A stretch of 64,000 nucleotides of DNA from Rattus norvegicus (lineage: Eukaryota > Chordata > Mammalia > Rodentia > Muridae): contig NC_086025.1 of NCBI RefSeq assembly GCF_036323735.1, positions 106,548,188 to 106,612,187 of the forward strand. The letters are read 5' to 3'. The number at the start of each line of letters is the position of its first letter. Positions within the stretch are counted from its first letter, which is position 1. The position numbers and the translations under genes were made by a program. Positions 47,260-59,125 of this stretch are shown here, piece by piece. Below the pieces are notes generated by a model, which was given only the letters and a program-made list of their open reading frames with translations, made no database searches and was not told where the DNA came from.

Positions 47260-47419
47260 GGGGCTAGGGAGGAGCTCTGTGGGTTAAGCACTTGTTGGCA
47301 AGCCTTATGAACTGAGTCTAATCCCCAAGGACCTGGATGGTAGAAGGAAAAACCAACTCTCACGAGCTGTCCCCTGGCATGCCTGCACACAATTTAATTA
47401 AAAGTAAAAATAAATAAAT
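47260..47419 (+). repeat. B3 SINE
   Basis: GGGGCTAGGGAGGAGCTCTG head, TTATGAACTGAGTCTAATCC B-box area, GGTAGAAGGAAAAACCAACT and AGCTGTCCCCTGGCATGCC follow the B3 order. A-rich AATAAATAAA end. Confidence 0.75.
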
Positions 47420-47469
47420 TCAGGAAAGTTAACAATGAAAACTAATCATTGCAGAATCGAAGTCTAAGA

Positions 47470-47640
47470 ACCGAGCTCAGACACCAGCCTTGCACTTCAG
47501 TTCGGGACCCAGGCAAATGGCTTTGTTCTCTGAGTTTTGACTTCCTTACTGTGTAATAAGATGATAAAAGCTCACTCATCTGCAGGTGGCTACAGACATT
47601 AAATATGAGCATGTCCTAGGTCATAAAAGCCCAAGTCAGC
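47470..47640 (+). repeat. MIR SINE relic
   Basis: GACCCAGGCAAATGGCTTTG, TCTCTGAGTTTTGACTTCC, TACTGTGTAATAAGATGATA and ACATTAAATATGAGCATGTC follow the MIR order. Confidence 0.6.
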
Positions 47641-48642
47641 TCTCTCTGTGGCCTCTTGAAAACAGTTGGTGACACCTATATAGGTCCAAGGGGCACACTC
47701 CCAGCACAGCCTTAGCATTGGAGTCCCAGGTAATGCCCTCGCCCACTTTCTGCCTGGTTGCTGCTTTTATATTAAGATGATTCTCGCTAAGGAAAATGGA
47801 TAACAGTTATGGCTTAGCCCATCACTGCTGGAGATTAGTTAAGGCTTCAGAGCATTGGCATTCCCCAACCATTCTTAAATGCAATTTCAGCTTAATCTAC
47901 ACTGTGCGAGGGACCCACTGTGTGGCAAACCCACCATCTGCTGAGCTTGGTTGGAAGGGGATTCTGGTTTGTACTGCCCCTACCACCGGTTGTCATGCTT
48001 GATACCCTCCCCTTTCTTCCTAGAAGGGAGAGTTTGTCATCTGGCCTCTCACTGATATGCTGTTTAGACCTATTCCTCCTCTGGGAGATAGGATGGCACT
48101 GCCCAACCTTCAGGATATTGCAAGAATTTTCTTCCATGGGTGGGGAATAATCAACGTCTATCCCCTCTTCATGAAGTTCACCTTGGGAACCATAAAGTTC
48201 ATTAGGCTTGTTTGCGTAGCACAGTTGAGTCTTTAGCAGTGAGTGTCATGGAAGGTCTGCCTCCAGCATGGACAGTGCCTTCCCCATGGCAGAGCAGATG
48301 GAACCCCTTCCCTAGTCTTTCCAGCCTAGACTCTCTAGCACCGCCTCTAAAACCAGGCCTTGTGCATCAGGGGGAAATTTACATGGTCATGGCTAGCAGG
48401 TGTAGCTGAAACAGCAGATTAAGGTCCAGTGACAACCCCTCCACACCCTTATTGTGGGAGAGAATGTAAACAGCCCACACCCCTGATCATGATGAACATG
48501 TATAACCAGACACAGCTGATCTCATAAAGATGGCCTCAGTTTGGCTGAGAGAACAGTCCCTTACAATGCAGGAGAAGATAAGAAACCTAGAATGATTATA
48601 ACTCAGGCTTTGTGTTGGCTAAAAGATGGGAAATGGGCAGGA

Positions 48643-48709
48643 ACATACATACATACATACATACATACATACATACATACATACATACATACATACATAC
48701 ATACATACA
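48643..48709. repeat. (CATA)n microsatellite
   Basis: About sixteen perfect CATA tetramers. Confidence 0.98.
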
Positions 48710-49059
48710 GGCAAACAGGGCCTGTGTCCTCAGCTCCTGGAAGCCACTTAGTCACTTTCTTTCCTTAAGAGAGGTAGTCCAGGATGACTGCTGCCTTAGA
48801 AAACCTGAGATTTCTTCTCTCCAGCTCAAATAGGGACTACTTAAAGAGGAGCCCAGTAATGGCGCAGCCCCACCTACCAAAAGCACAGGGCTGCCATTTT
48901 GTATTTTCAAAATCACCCAGGAGTGGGGGGCGGGGGGGCTTATGCAGTTTTCTCCCTCCCCAACATTTTTAAGGAAAAGGAGCCTAGAGTTTCTAATTTT
49001 TGTAACTTAAAGGATGTATACTCAGCTCGAAGGTCAGGCTGGAGTTCAACAGGGGGCAA

Positions 49060-49125
49060 ACATGGGCACACTGTTCCCTTTCTCTGGGCCTCAATTTTTT
49101 TCATCTTCAAAACAAGAGACGTGTT
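49060..49125 (+). repeat. MIR core relic
   Basis: CTCTGGGCCTCAATTTTTTT and CATCTTCAAAACAAG resemble the MIR core (ctctgggcctcagtttcctcatctgtaaaa). Confidence 0.45.
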
Positions 49126-49937
49126 CACAAGGCCTGTTCTATGGAAGGGAAATGCTCACCAAAAAAGCTCAGGAAACAACTTTGAAGTGGCCAGAACACT
49201 TCTTTGCCACTGTCTGTGCCTGTCCTGGAGGGAGACATGGCCTCCTACCCATCCTACATCAGAAGACCACTGCTCCTCCGTGCTTAGCTTCTCACTCCTG
49301 CATGCAGAGATGTGAGACCTAGCTCCTAGGGCCCTGGAGGCAAGCAGCCAGGTAGCTCCTACAGTTTTCTCCCCAGCGCCCACGAGCAGATATACAAGCT
49401 CCTGGTTGCTGTGGGTCACTTACAGAAACATGACAATGATCCTCAAGACATCCCCTTCCAGGACACCGGGAGTCTCACATCTCAATGTGCTAAAAATAGC
49501 GCTGGATGGAACAAGACTGGAAATGTGAAAGGCATGCCACTCATCCCTCAAGGGGGCAGGACTGGCTGGCGGAGGGACAGGACTAGCTGGGGGAGCGGGG
49601 CATCTCAGCTCAAGGGGGCAGGGGGAGCTGGGCTACACAGGACCAGAAGAGAGGCTGTGATGAAGAAAACTAGAATTGCCTGTGGAGAAGGGAAAAGAAG
49701 ACACATGGAAGGGCAGGGCTGCCTTGAACAGGCTCTTGCCTAACCCTCTCAGTTCCCTCTGTCTGCTGCAGCACAGACAAACCGAACCCAGCACAGACAA
49801 ACCCCTGAGAACCTGCCAGAGAAGGCAGATGTAAAGGTGTTGATCTGGGGCAAAGCCAGGTGTGAGCAGCAACTGGGCTCCTCTGCCAGCCTCTGCCCAA
49901 AGTAGAATCATATATCAAAAGTGAAACAGCATACACC

Positions 49938-50095
49938 AGCTGGGCATGGTAGTGCACACCTTTCATCCCAACACTTGGAAGGCAGAGGCAGGAGGATCTC
50001 TGAGTTTGAGGCCAGCCTGGTCCACATAACAAGTTCTAGGAGAGCCAGGGCTACACAGAGAAACCCCATCTCAGAAAAACAAAACAAAACAAAAC
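49938..50095 (+). repeat. B1 SINE
   Basis: AGCTGGGCATGGTAGTGCAC, CATCCCAACACTTGGAAGGC, GAGGCCAGCCTGGTCCACAT and GAGAAACCCCATCTCAGAAA, then (CAAAA)n. Flanks share ATAT.AAAAGT..AACAG with small gaps, a possible decayed target duplication. Confidence 0.93.
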
Positions 50096-50533
50096 CATAT
50101 AAAAGTAACAGTTTCCCATTACAGTGAGATGGGGAGTAAGAAAAGGTCAGAAAACAAGGGGCCATCGGGGGCCAGGAACACACAATAATCAGCAACAGTA
50201 GATTGACCCCCAAACCCTGGACCCTGCTAGAGTGTAGACAGAAGCCATATGCACACCAGCAGCTGGAGCAGTCAATACATCTTCAAAGGGCAAGGCTACT
50301 TGGGAGCTCCTAGGAGAAGTCTCCTTAGCTCATTTCCTGAAAGCACTGCTTTGGCCATGACCATGAATGTGAGGTGGCCTAGACACACAGACCCAAAACA
50401 CCCATTTGTTAAAGCCTTGGAACCCAATGTAGTGCTGTTGCAGGGTAGCAGAAACTTTAAGAGCTGAAGTTTAGCAGGACAGCTTCAGGTCATCAGAGAC
50501 AATACACTACACTTAAAGGGGATCTGGGGACTC

Positions 50534-50954
50534 CTGTCTCTCTCTGTCTCTCTGTCTCTCTCTGTCTCTCTGTCTCTCTCTGTCTCTCTGTCTCTCTCTG
50601 TCTGTCTCTCTCTGTCTCTCTGTCTCTCTGTCTCTCTCTGTCTCTGTCTCTCTCTGTCTCTCTCTCTCTGTCTCTCTCTGTCTCTCTCTGTCTCTCTGTC
50701 TCTCTCTCTGTCTCTCTCTGTCTCTCTGTCTCTCTCTGTCTCTCTGTCTCTCTCTGTCTCTCTGTCTCTCTCTGTCTCTCTCTGTCTCTCTCTGTCTCTC
50801 TCTGTCTCTCTCTCTGTCTCTCTCTGTCTCTGTCTCTCTCTGTCTCTCTGTCTCTCTCTCTGTCTCTCTCTCTGTCTCTCTCTGTCTCTCTCTCTGTCTC
50901 TCTCTCTGTCTCTCTCTCTGTCTCTCTCTGTCTCTCTCTCTGTCTCTCTCTCTG

Positions 50955-51022
<68 letters not shown>

Positions 51023-51027
51023 TCTCC
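50534..51027. repeat. Long (CTCTGT)n / (CT)n array, about 490 bp
   Basis: Almost pure pyrimidine with a G every 6 to 10 bases (TCTCTCTGTCTC), ending in about 50 bp of pure CT. The 203- and 213-aa minus-strand frames rich in Arg, Glu and Asp are this array in translation, not genes. Confidence 0.98.
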
Positions 51028-51174
51028 TGCGTCTGGGGAGGAACAGTTCCACCCCAGCAAGCTCAGCTGCCCCTGATGATCTGCTCCAGCACAGGCCCAA
51101 GGGATAACAGGCTGAAATGTACACATGTGGGCTTGGATCTGGTTTGCTAAGCTAAGTTGGTGGGCCAGTAGGCC

Positions 51175-51318
51175 CTATAGATGTTCCTGCCTCTGCCTCT
51201 CTGTGCTGTGTTTACAAAGGTAGCACCAGGCCTGGCTTTGTACACGTGTGCTGGGGTCCAAACGCATGCCCTTATGCTTATGTGGCAAGGCCTCCACAGG
51301 CTGAGCCAGCTTCCCATC
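51175..51318 (-). repeat. B3/B4-like SINE relic
   Basis: CCAGGCCTGGCTTTGTACAC, GTGCTGGGGTCCAAACGCATG (reversed B box), then CACAGGCTGAGCCAGCTTCCC (reversed head). Confidence 0.5.
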
Positions 51319-51329
51319 CCTCCTCCAGT

Positions 51330-51625
51330 GATGTTCTGTACAGATGTTATCCACTATTAAAATTGCGATATTGAAGCTTCCTGGTACTTTTGTACTGCAG
51401 CACATCCCTTCAATATGTCAGTGCATGCATGGCATACACAGGTGTGTTGATGTTGAGTGAGTGTATATTCATAGTAGTTATAGCTTTCCTTTGGAATTGG
51501 CTGTTCTAATACCATGTAAAGAACTTCTTATTCTCATAGCCCTGAGATTCACGGGTTGTCTGATGTAAGTATAGCTTCTTCTGCTCCCTTTTGATTGCCT
51601 TTTCTACAATAGCTCTTCCTCCATC
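51330..51625 (-). mobile_element. Ancient L1 ORF2 fragment (antisense)
   Basis: ATGTTATCCACTATTAAAAT, TCTAATACCATGTAAAGAAC, TTCTTATTCTCATAG and GTCTGATGTAAGTATAGCTTC followed by TTCTGCTCCCTTTTG match reversed L1 ORF2 order. Confidence 0.55.
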
Positions 51626-52825
51626 TTCCCACCTTAGCCTTCTTCTTCGTTTTCTACTCTGAACGGTGGTGAACCATGAAAAAACTTAGCATGTCGGGGA
51701 CTGGTAAATGTTAGCTGTGCTGTCATTATTTCTTCCTCAATGTTAAAATTGTTTTAGCTCTTGTATCTTGAGAAATTTTCAGACTCTCAAAAATGAGGAA
51801 GTAGTGACAAGATTTTCTGCATATGCCTACCTCTGGCTTCTGCAACCACTGGGATTGAAAGGCAGGAAGCCAACATTACTACATTTCTGCTGATGAATGA
51901 CAAATCTTATTCGAGTTTTACGTGTTGTCTGACTAATGTCCACATTCTGGGTCAGGGCCCTGCTCCAGACACACTGGATATTTAGTTGCCTTCTTTGCTC
52001 TGAGATAGCAGTTCCAGCTTCCTCGTCTCATGATGCTGGCATCTTTGAGAGCACTGGCCAGATGTCTCAATGTCTCTCAGTGAGAAACTGATGGACGTCA
52101 CCTAGTGGCCTCCCAGGGAGCTCAGGGTGGCATCTGCCCCACTCAGTCTCATTGTGTCATGTCTTGTCCCTGATGACAATCCCATACCACATGGCCAGGT
52201 GGCTTCTCACATTTTCATTCCCTGAGACCTTACGAGATTTCCTTTTGTAATAAGCAAAGAAAATTTTAATCATAGATGGGGAAGGGTCCCGTGAGGTCTC
52301 TTCACTGGAAATTCCTGTAGTTGTGGGAAGAGCTCCATGTCTTCAGTGGCATAGCCACAGGTAAGTCACCTTTGCCGCATTAAATACCGCCCCATCTATC
52401 CTACTTATAACTCCCCTATCTATCAGTGAGGCAAACGGCCCTAACTGAGCACACACGGGCACGACAGCAGGAGGACTTGTTGAGGAGAAGGGATCCAGCA
52501 GGAGGAGAAGAAGAATGAGGAGGAAGGTGGAAGGGAGGGGGTGGAAGGGGATGCGGGCATGAAAGAACACAGCTAAAACCCTCTATGTAAACCTGCGAAA
52601 GCAGGAAACAGTCTTAAAGATGACAGAGTCCATACGGCACCCAATAAATCAAAATTCTGGAAAATGCAAAGCAATGCACAGTGGTGGAAAGATGACTGGT
52701 GTTTTCTTGGTGGGGTGTAGCGGGGCAAGGCAGAGCACACCACAAAGAAGCGCCTGCGAACTTGGGTTATGACGGACATGCTGATGTCCTACGTGACAGA
52801 GGTTTCACATGTGTGTGACATATGT

Positions 52826-53237
52826 TGTGATGGCTATTCTCGGTATCAGGTTGACTGCCTCTGCAATTAACCAAAACCTAAGCAACTGGGGACATCTGTG
52901 AGGAATTTCTTTCTCAATTAAATCACCTGAAGTGGGAAGAACCACCTTTAATCTGGATCTTTTAAGATGGTAAGGTCCACCTTTAATCTCAACACCTTCT
53001 GCTGGCATCCTATTTAAAGGACATGGAAAAAGGAAACTCTTTGCCTACTGTTATTCTGGCTGATAAGTCCATTCCTTTGGCATTAGAGCCTACTTCCTCA
53101 GAATTCCAGCATATATTGAGAACCACTTGGGACATCCATTTTCTAGCTTCTTGGAGTTCCATTGGTAGACAGCATTGTTGGATTAGGAGGACCACAGCCT
53201 GTAACACATTCTAATAAATCCCCTTTCTGTGATAGAT
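52826..53237 (+). mobile_element. MaLR-like LTR, 3' end lost to a GACA repeat
   Basis: Begins TGTTGTGATGGCTATTCTCG. It contains CTTTAATCTGGATCTTTTAAG, ATTTAAAGGACATGGAAAAAGG, AGAGCCTACTTCCTCAGAATT and a polyadenylation signal at 53213 (AATAAATCCCC). The expected U5 end is replaced by TATAGACAGACAGACAG. Same family as 43018-43671. Confidence 0.7.
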
Positions 53238-53238
53238 A

Positions 53239-53262
53239 TATAGACAGACAGACAGACAGAGA
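53239..53262. repeat. (GACA)n short array
   Basis: ATAGACAGACAGACAGACAG. Confidence 0.85.
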
Positions 53263-53339
53263 TTGATTTAAAAGTGTATATTCTAAACATGCATGGCTCA
53301 TTGTGTCTCCTGCATCTCAACAAGGCTATTTTAAAATGC

Positions 53340-53745
53340 AAACAAACAAGGACGACCATGCCGCAACATGGATGAATCTAAAGGACATGGATCCCAGTAT
53401 ATAGGGGAGTTGAGCAGGGCAGATATTGTCAGATTTATATATTTATATATGAATATAAAACAGCAAACTTCACAAAGCAGAGAGCAAAAAGGTAGAGCCC
53501 TGGGAGGGGGAAGGGCCTGGAAAGGGGCAGTAGGGCTGCTGTTGACCAAGCCTGTAAACTTTTGTCATGTAAGTTGAATAAGAACAGCAGTAGATGTACA
53601 ATATCACATACTCCGGACAGTTTGTGGCCTACAGTTAACGATACTTGTATTAAACATGGAAAATTTTGTACAAATATTATGTCTCATGCCAAATGTTCTT
53701 ATCAAAATGGAAGACATGGGAGCAAACCATCCCTCCACAGAGCTA
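53340..53745 (+). mobile_element. Ancient L1M 3' end relic
   Basis: CAACATGGATGAATCTAAAGG, GAGTTGAGCAGGGCAG, CCTGGGAGGGGGAAGGGCC, GTAGATGTACAATATCACAT and GCCTACAGTTAACGATACTT follow the L1M 3' order (aacatggatgaacctgg..., ggctgggagg..., attgtacaacatggtgactatagttaataa). Confidence 0.65.
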
Positions 53746-55821
53746 TTGAGCTGGTGTCTGGTGAAGTCAACATGGAGTGCACTAGAAGTCACTTCCCTGG
53801 GAGTCCCTAGACCTTGAGCTGGACTCCATCTCCCTTACCCAGGACTATTGGTTGTTCTCAGCATACTATGCACAGGACAGTCCTTAACAGCAGGGTCTCA
53901 CAGGGACTGTCTACTCCTGATTTCTGGGAGACTGTCTACTTTGGTTTTAGAAGATTCCTGGATCAGCCCTTAAATGAGCAGAGATCCAAATCGAAGACAA
54001 CGGGATTCATTTCCTCTCTCAAAAATCTTTAATACACAAGGTACAGGAGTTGGGATGCTGTGGCATAGGTACTGTGGTGTTGCTGAGAGTGAGTTCCCAA
54101 AGACTCTGCACTGGATTTTGGTGTCAGCTCAGTAGCTTATACATGATAGTATTAGCCTGTTGTAGAAACCTTGTTGAAACCTCTGCTCACTTCTCCTTAA
54201 ATAAGGCCCTCAAATACCCTATCTCCTATCACCAGGGTCTCTTATGTGGATGGCTCTCCAACCATGCACTTGGCTATTTAGCTTCTCTTGTGCCCACATA
54301 CCTCCACCTGTGCCCCGGAGGGATTCACTGTGGGAAAGAACCTTTGGAGACAAGGACCAACTAGGCAGGAGGTGCTTGAATAGACATGTGGAGGGATGGT
54401 CAGATCAGCAGGCAGATGGTGAGGAAAAAGTGGGGTATAAAAGAAAGGCATGGTAGGCAAGCAGAGCAGGCTTAGACAAGCCCACAGGGGCTCTGGCCAG
54501 GGTAGGCAGGGACAGAGAGGCAGATGGTGAGACAGAGAAAGAAGGAAACCAAAGGGCATGGGAATATATCTGGGAGTCAGGAGCTTCAACACAACTGATA
54601 CCATTAGAGTCGCCTACAGATAATGCTTATTTTCCTAAGGACATCTCAAACATGAACACTAAAGACAACAGAGTTCCCCCTTGGGGCCAGAATGCTTGAG
54701 AGCTTGAGTTTAACCATACCAACACTTCTCTATCAGCCATAATCTCAACAGTGTAACTCACAAAGCTGCCTCAAGATTCCATCTGCAAAAGGAGAGTCTC
54801 TAACAGATAAAACCAGCACATAATTGTGCTTTTGTCTTGTTTTTAATTTTGCTTGAAATGTAAATTTCACTTTTCTAAGAAGGATGGCTTCCTTCATGAG
54901 TCTTTCCCCATGGTCTATCCTCACCCTCCTAGCCCCAGCTACTATTTCTCCCTATTTTTCCATCTACCCACTGAGTCTATGCTACTCACTGAGGCTTGGC
55001 TTTGAAAGTACATCCCCAGAGAGACTCTTATTGCCTCTGGTAACTCTCACACGGGGCCAATCTGTCACCCTAGCTGTGGACTTCATATTCCTTGGCACTG
55101 GTTGCTCTCCTATGTGTTTACATCCTATCTTTTCTCCAATTATACCTAATCTCATCCCCAGCGTACAGTGGCCCTGGGCACACATGGTCTCTTGGTGAAT
55201 AGACCTAGCAGCACATGGCACCCAGAGGTGCTCTATCAACATACTCAGTGCCCCCTCGTGCCTCCAGATTTATGTTTCACTCTCTCCTTTCCATTCTCCT
55301 AAGTCACAGCTCCCCTGCATCCGAGTTCCCAAGATAGAACCTGATAGTTCTGAGGATGCTGACCCCTCTTCCCCACCAACTGGAACCCCCTCTAGCCCTC
55401 TGGTGCCCACAGAGCAACAGTCCTTCCAAAAAGCTTTTCCCAGGGGAGATGAATCCCTTCTTCCTTTGGGCCTGAGGATTTAGTCAATGTCTGTAGCATT
55501 TTGGGGAAGGGAGGATTGTTCATTACAGCACAGTACCTTTCTACAATGACATAGGCAATTAATTAATTTTCATAACTCAACTGCTGTATTTGGCAGGAAG
55601 AACAAATTCCTATGCCAATTATACACTAACCCACAAGACCCCTTCCTGAGAAATGTGAAGCCCAGCTTTGTGCTTGCACAATGCTAGATTGTGGGAGACC
55701 AGCAACTTTCTTTTGCACTCTTGTTTTACAGAGTGACATTCAATGGTATATACCTAGAATTCTCCAGTTGTATGAATTGAAGAGTGTAACTCTAGGTTAC
55801 AAAGAACAACCATGAAAGGAT

Positions 55822-55879
55822 GGACAGACAGACAGGCAGACAGACAGACACATAGACAATAGACACAGACACAGACACA

Positions 55880-55910
<31 letters not shown>
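55822..55910. repeat. (GACA)n(CAGA)n(AC)n compound array
   Basis: GACA/GACAGG units, then ACACAG hexamers, then pure AC. Confidence 0.95.
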
Positions 55911-55913
<3 letters not shown>

Positions 55914-57514
55914 GGGTAGGGGGATAACAAGGCACTCTAAAGTTGGTAAGACAGACTCATTGGAAGGTAGTAGAGTGGGAGGAAAATAATATTTCTGCCC
56001 ATTTGGCACTGCAGGTGCCAATATGCAGGCTTGGGACTCCTGGAAGGCAGGAAGCAGGCACAGATCACACCTGAAATTCTGTGTTAAGCATTAAATTTTC
56101 CAATCTAGAGAGAGTTGATAGACGTATGAGAAACTGACATATATACCCTGGAGGCTGAAGGGCAGCCAAGGCACTGTTTGGAGAGAGAGTAAAAAAAGGA
56201 ACTCTTTAGATTCTTACTCTGGAAGTTTGGCAAACACTGGGCCAAACCACAGTACTGAGTCCCAGCCACAGTACAAGCAGGCAGCACTGGAATCCATACA
56301 GGACATTCCTCCAGGGCCAGAGATACTTTTGACTAAGAAGAAAGGACAAGGCATCACAGCCAGGATGAGCTCGACACACAGAAAGCTATCCTGTTTGCTG
56401 TAGTACAGTAAAGGCTGATGCTTGGCAGTTCCAAAAATGGTATCCATGGGCTGTTTCCTACATCGGGGGGAAAGTTCCCATCTTATCCATCAACCACAGC
56501 TCTCCTTTCTGTGTGCACAGACCAGATAGGCCACAGAAGGCTGCAGATACCAGCAGTCAGAGGGCAGCATTTCTTCTGACAAGAAGGAAGACCTTGGCCA
56601 TACAGCGTTCAGCACCATGTCCAACCACATGTTGGATTACAAGGGCATCTTGGAACTAAATTCCCATTTCCTTTTCACACTGTTAAAATCTATTCAGAAC
56701 TAAGGTGCTGACTGGCTCCAAAGCAGCCTTGTATTCTGTGTTTGAAGATGAGCCCCTTGCTATTCATCTATTACCTTGGCCTCCTGGCCTCTAAACTGGG
56801 GCAGTGATGATGCAGAGGCTAAGGAGGCTCTTGATCATCCCACCTGTTCAGTGTCCATGCTCAATAGAGTCCCCCTCCTCTAAGCACCTCCCCGGGGCCA
56901 TGGGCATGCTGCTGAGATTAGATACCAACGGGCCAGGGTTCGTGTTTGCCAGCAAACAGGACTTCTCTCTGGGAGTCCAGAATTTCCCCCATTCCACAAT
57001 ACATGGTTCTGTTAGTGGTCAGACCCTTGTAAATGAAGTCTGAATTGCCAAGCGGGGGATTGGGAAGACATGAGACAGCAGGGAGAGTAAAGACATCAGA
57101 AGATAAGTCCTTAGACCACAAGAGACCTGGGCTGGAGGGAGGATAGCTGGGGAAGATGCAGGGATGGTTACCAGATGGCTGTAGGCTCCTCGGAACAGTG
57201 ACCGTGCTCCACTTCATGATTTCCCCATGGTCGGCCAGTAAAAAGCCCTGGAAATGCCCTGAATTGAACTGCACAAGTGGACATATGCTGGAAAAAGACC
57301 TATGCGCTCCCAACAGCAGGCAAAGGCAAAGTGGGAGAGCCCCCTCCCCCGCCAAGTGACTCTCAGAATTTTAATTGGATTTGCTCTAAATTACAGTTTG
57401 TAAATAGGTCACAGAAAATAAATTAACTAGGAAGTAATTACATGGAGGATAAAAGTATCAAGAGTTTATTTAACACCTAGGATATGTTGGGCCTAGATTA
57501 AAAAAAAGAGCAGC

Positions 57515-58025
57515 TCGGGAACACATTTGTGTGGGTGTATGAGTGATTATGCGTGTGAGTGTGTGTGTGACTGTGTGTGTGTGTGTGTGTGTGTGTGTGA
57601 GTGTATGTGTTTGAGTATATAAGTCTGTGAGTGCATGTGAGTTTGAGTATGTGAGTGTATGAGTGTATGTTTGTGAGTGTGTGGAGTATATGAATGTGTG
57701 AGAGTGTGTGTGTGTGTATGTGTGTTTGAGGATGTGAGTGTGTTTGAATAAGTGTGTGTGTGGGAGTGTATTGTGTGAGTATGTGTGAGTATGTGAGTGT
57801 GTGTATGAGTTAAAGTGTGTGTGTGTGTATGTGTATGTCGTTGAGTGTGTACGTCTTTGAGGATATGAGGATGTGAGTGTGTATTTGAGTATGTGAGTAT
57901 GTGAGTGTATGAGTTTAAGTGTGTATGTGAGTGAGCATGTATATGTGTTTGAGGATATGAGGATTTGTGAGTGTGTATTTGAGTATGTGAGTGTGTGAGT
58001 GTGAGTATGTATGCCCTCGAAAGTG
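57515..58025. repeat. GT-rich imperfect minisatellite, about 0.5 kb
   Basis: Variants of GTGTGAGTATGTGAGTGTGT, including longer units of the type GAGGATATGAGGATTTGTGAG (57926 and 57950 regions). The 161- and 190-aa His/Thr-rich minus-strand frames are its translation. Confidence 0.95.
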
Positions 58026-58716
58026 TGTGCACACATGTGCATCCCTGGCTAAACAGCTCGGCATAATGAACACCTGCACCATCTTACATGTCTTGTACGT
58101 GGTTGTGGTGGGGAGTGTCTGAGAGGAAGTGTGCATGCTGTATGCAATTGTACACTTTGTTGTATCTGTCATACAACAGACATCTGTGTACTTGGTATTC
58201 AGAGGGTTCTGGAATCAATCCTGCATAAAGGCTGAAGCAAATGTGTGCTTAATGGGTTAGTGATGTGGGTATCACTGGTCCCTGACAGAGTGAACTGTAG
58301 TAGAGGGGATTCAGTTGTTCTCCCCAAACATGGACATGATGAAGTCTAGTGACACAGCCCCATTTTTGGCTCTCTGTACATATATGGGGAGCACATCTGG
58401 CCCTACACCGCAAATATCCAAGAAGGAACATTTGGATGTACAGGAGGGAGAGTTTTTCACTGGCACAAAAGACAGGGGAGTGTGCACTTGCTAAGGCAAC
58501 TGACTTACTGCTTCTGGACTTTCACTTACAGTGTGTGACCTTCTGTTGGAACTGCCAGTTCCTTTGGGTATCCAAGTTCCTAGCCATCAATGACAAAGGT
58601 GGCTTGGTTTTCAGATCTCCAGGGCTGGCTATGGGCCTTAGGGGAATGGAACTGCCTGAGGATGTCACAGCAGTGGTCTGGGGAGGTGACTCAGAGCTAT
58701 TGTAGAGAAAAATACG

Positions 58717-58926
58717 GAAGCTGGGTCAATGGCTCAGTGGTAAAGTACTTGCCTTAATGGTTTAAGGAACTGAGTTCAATCCCCAGCACCCATACAAAAG
58801 GTCAGTTATGGTGGCATGTACTTAAAATGATAGAGAGGGTTCTCAAGGCTCACTAGCCAGGGGGCTCACTAGACAGGCAGCCTTATCCAAACTCTGTGGA
58901 AGCCTTACCATTAAAAAAAAAAAAAA
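58717..58926 (+). repeat. B3/B4-like SINE
   Basis: GAAGCTGGGTCAATGGCTCAG A box, GAGTTCAATCCCCAGCACCC B box, AAGGCTCACTAGCCAGGGGG region and a terminal A-rich run. The AC array begins just after the A tail. Confidence 0.7.
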
Positions 58927-58958
58927 GGGTGTGTGCAGGTACATACATATCAACACAG

Positions 58959-58982
58959 GCGCGCGCGCGCGCGCGCGCGCGT

Positions 58983-59030
<48 letters not shown>
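58959..59030. repeat. (GC)11-GTGC-(AC)23 alternating purine-pyrimidine tract
   Basis: Seventy-two bases alternate strictly purine-pyrimidine. The first 22 are pure GC, the most Z-DNA-prone dinucleotide. Confidence 0.97.
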
Positions 59031-59034
<4 letters not shown>

Positions 59035-59125
59035 CTTACTATACAACTGAAACTAAGGGAAGTACAGAGAGAACAGGAGGGAAGTGAAGGCCCCACCTTC
59101 TGCTGTGATTGGCTGTAAAGCCGCC

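Noticed and set aside
48643..48709. Regularly spaced repeats as a CRISPR-like array
   Set aside because: Simple tetranucleotide microsatellite with no spacers; the genome is mammalian.
49035..49062. CAACAGGGGGCAAA as a CTCF site
   Set aside because: Only the core half matches the consensus from memory; no PWM score available, so not reported as a feature.
50485..51126. 213- and 203-aa minus-strand frames rich in Arg-Glu-Asp-Gln
   Set aside because: They are direct translations of the CTCTGT array; all frames are open because the repeat has no stop codon.
57470..58042. 190- and 161-aa His/Thr-rich minus-strand frames
   Set aside because: They are translations of the GT-rich minisatellite.
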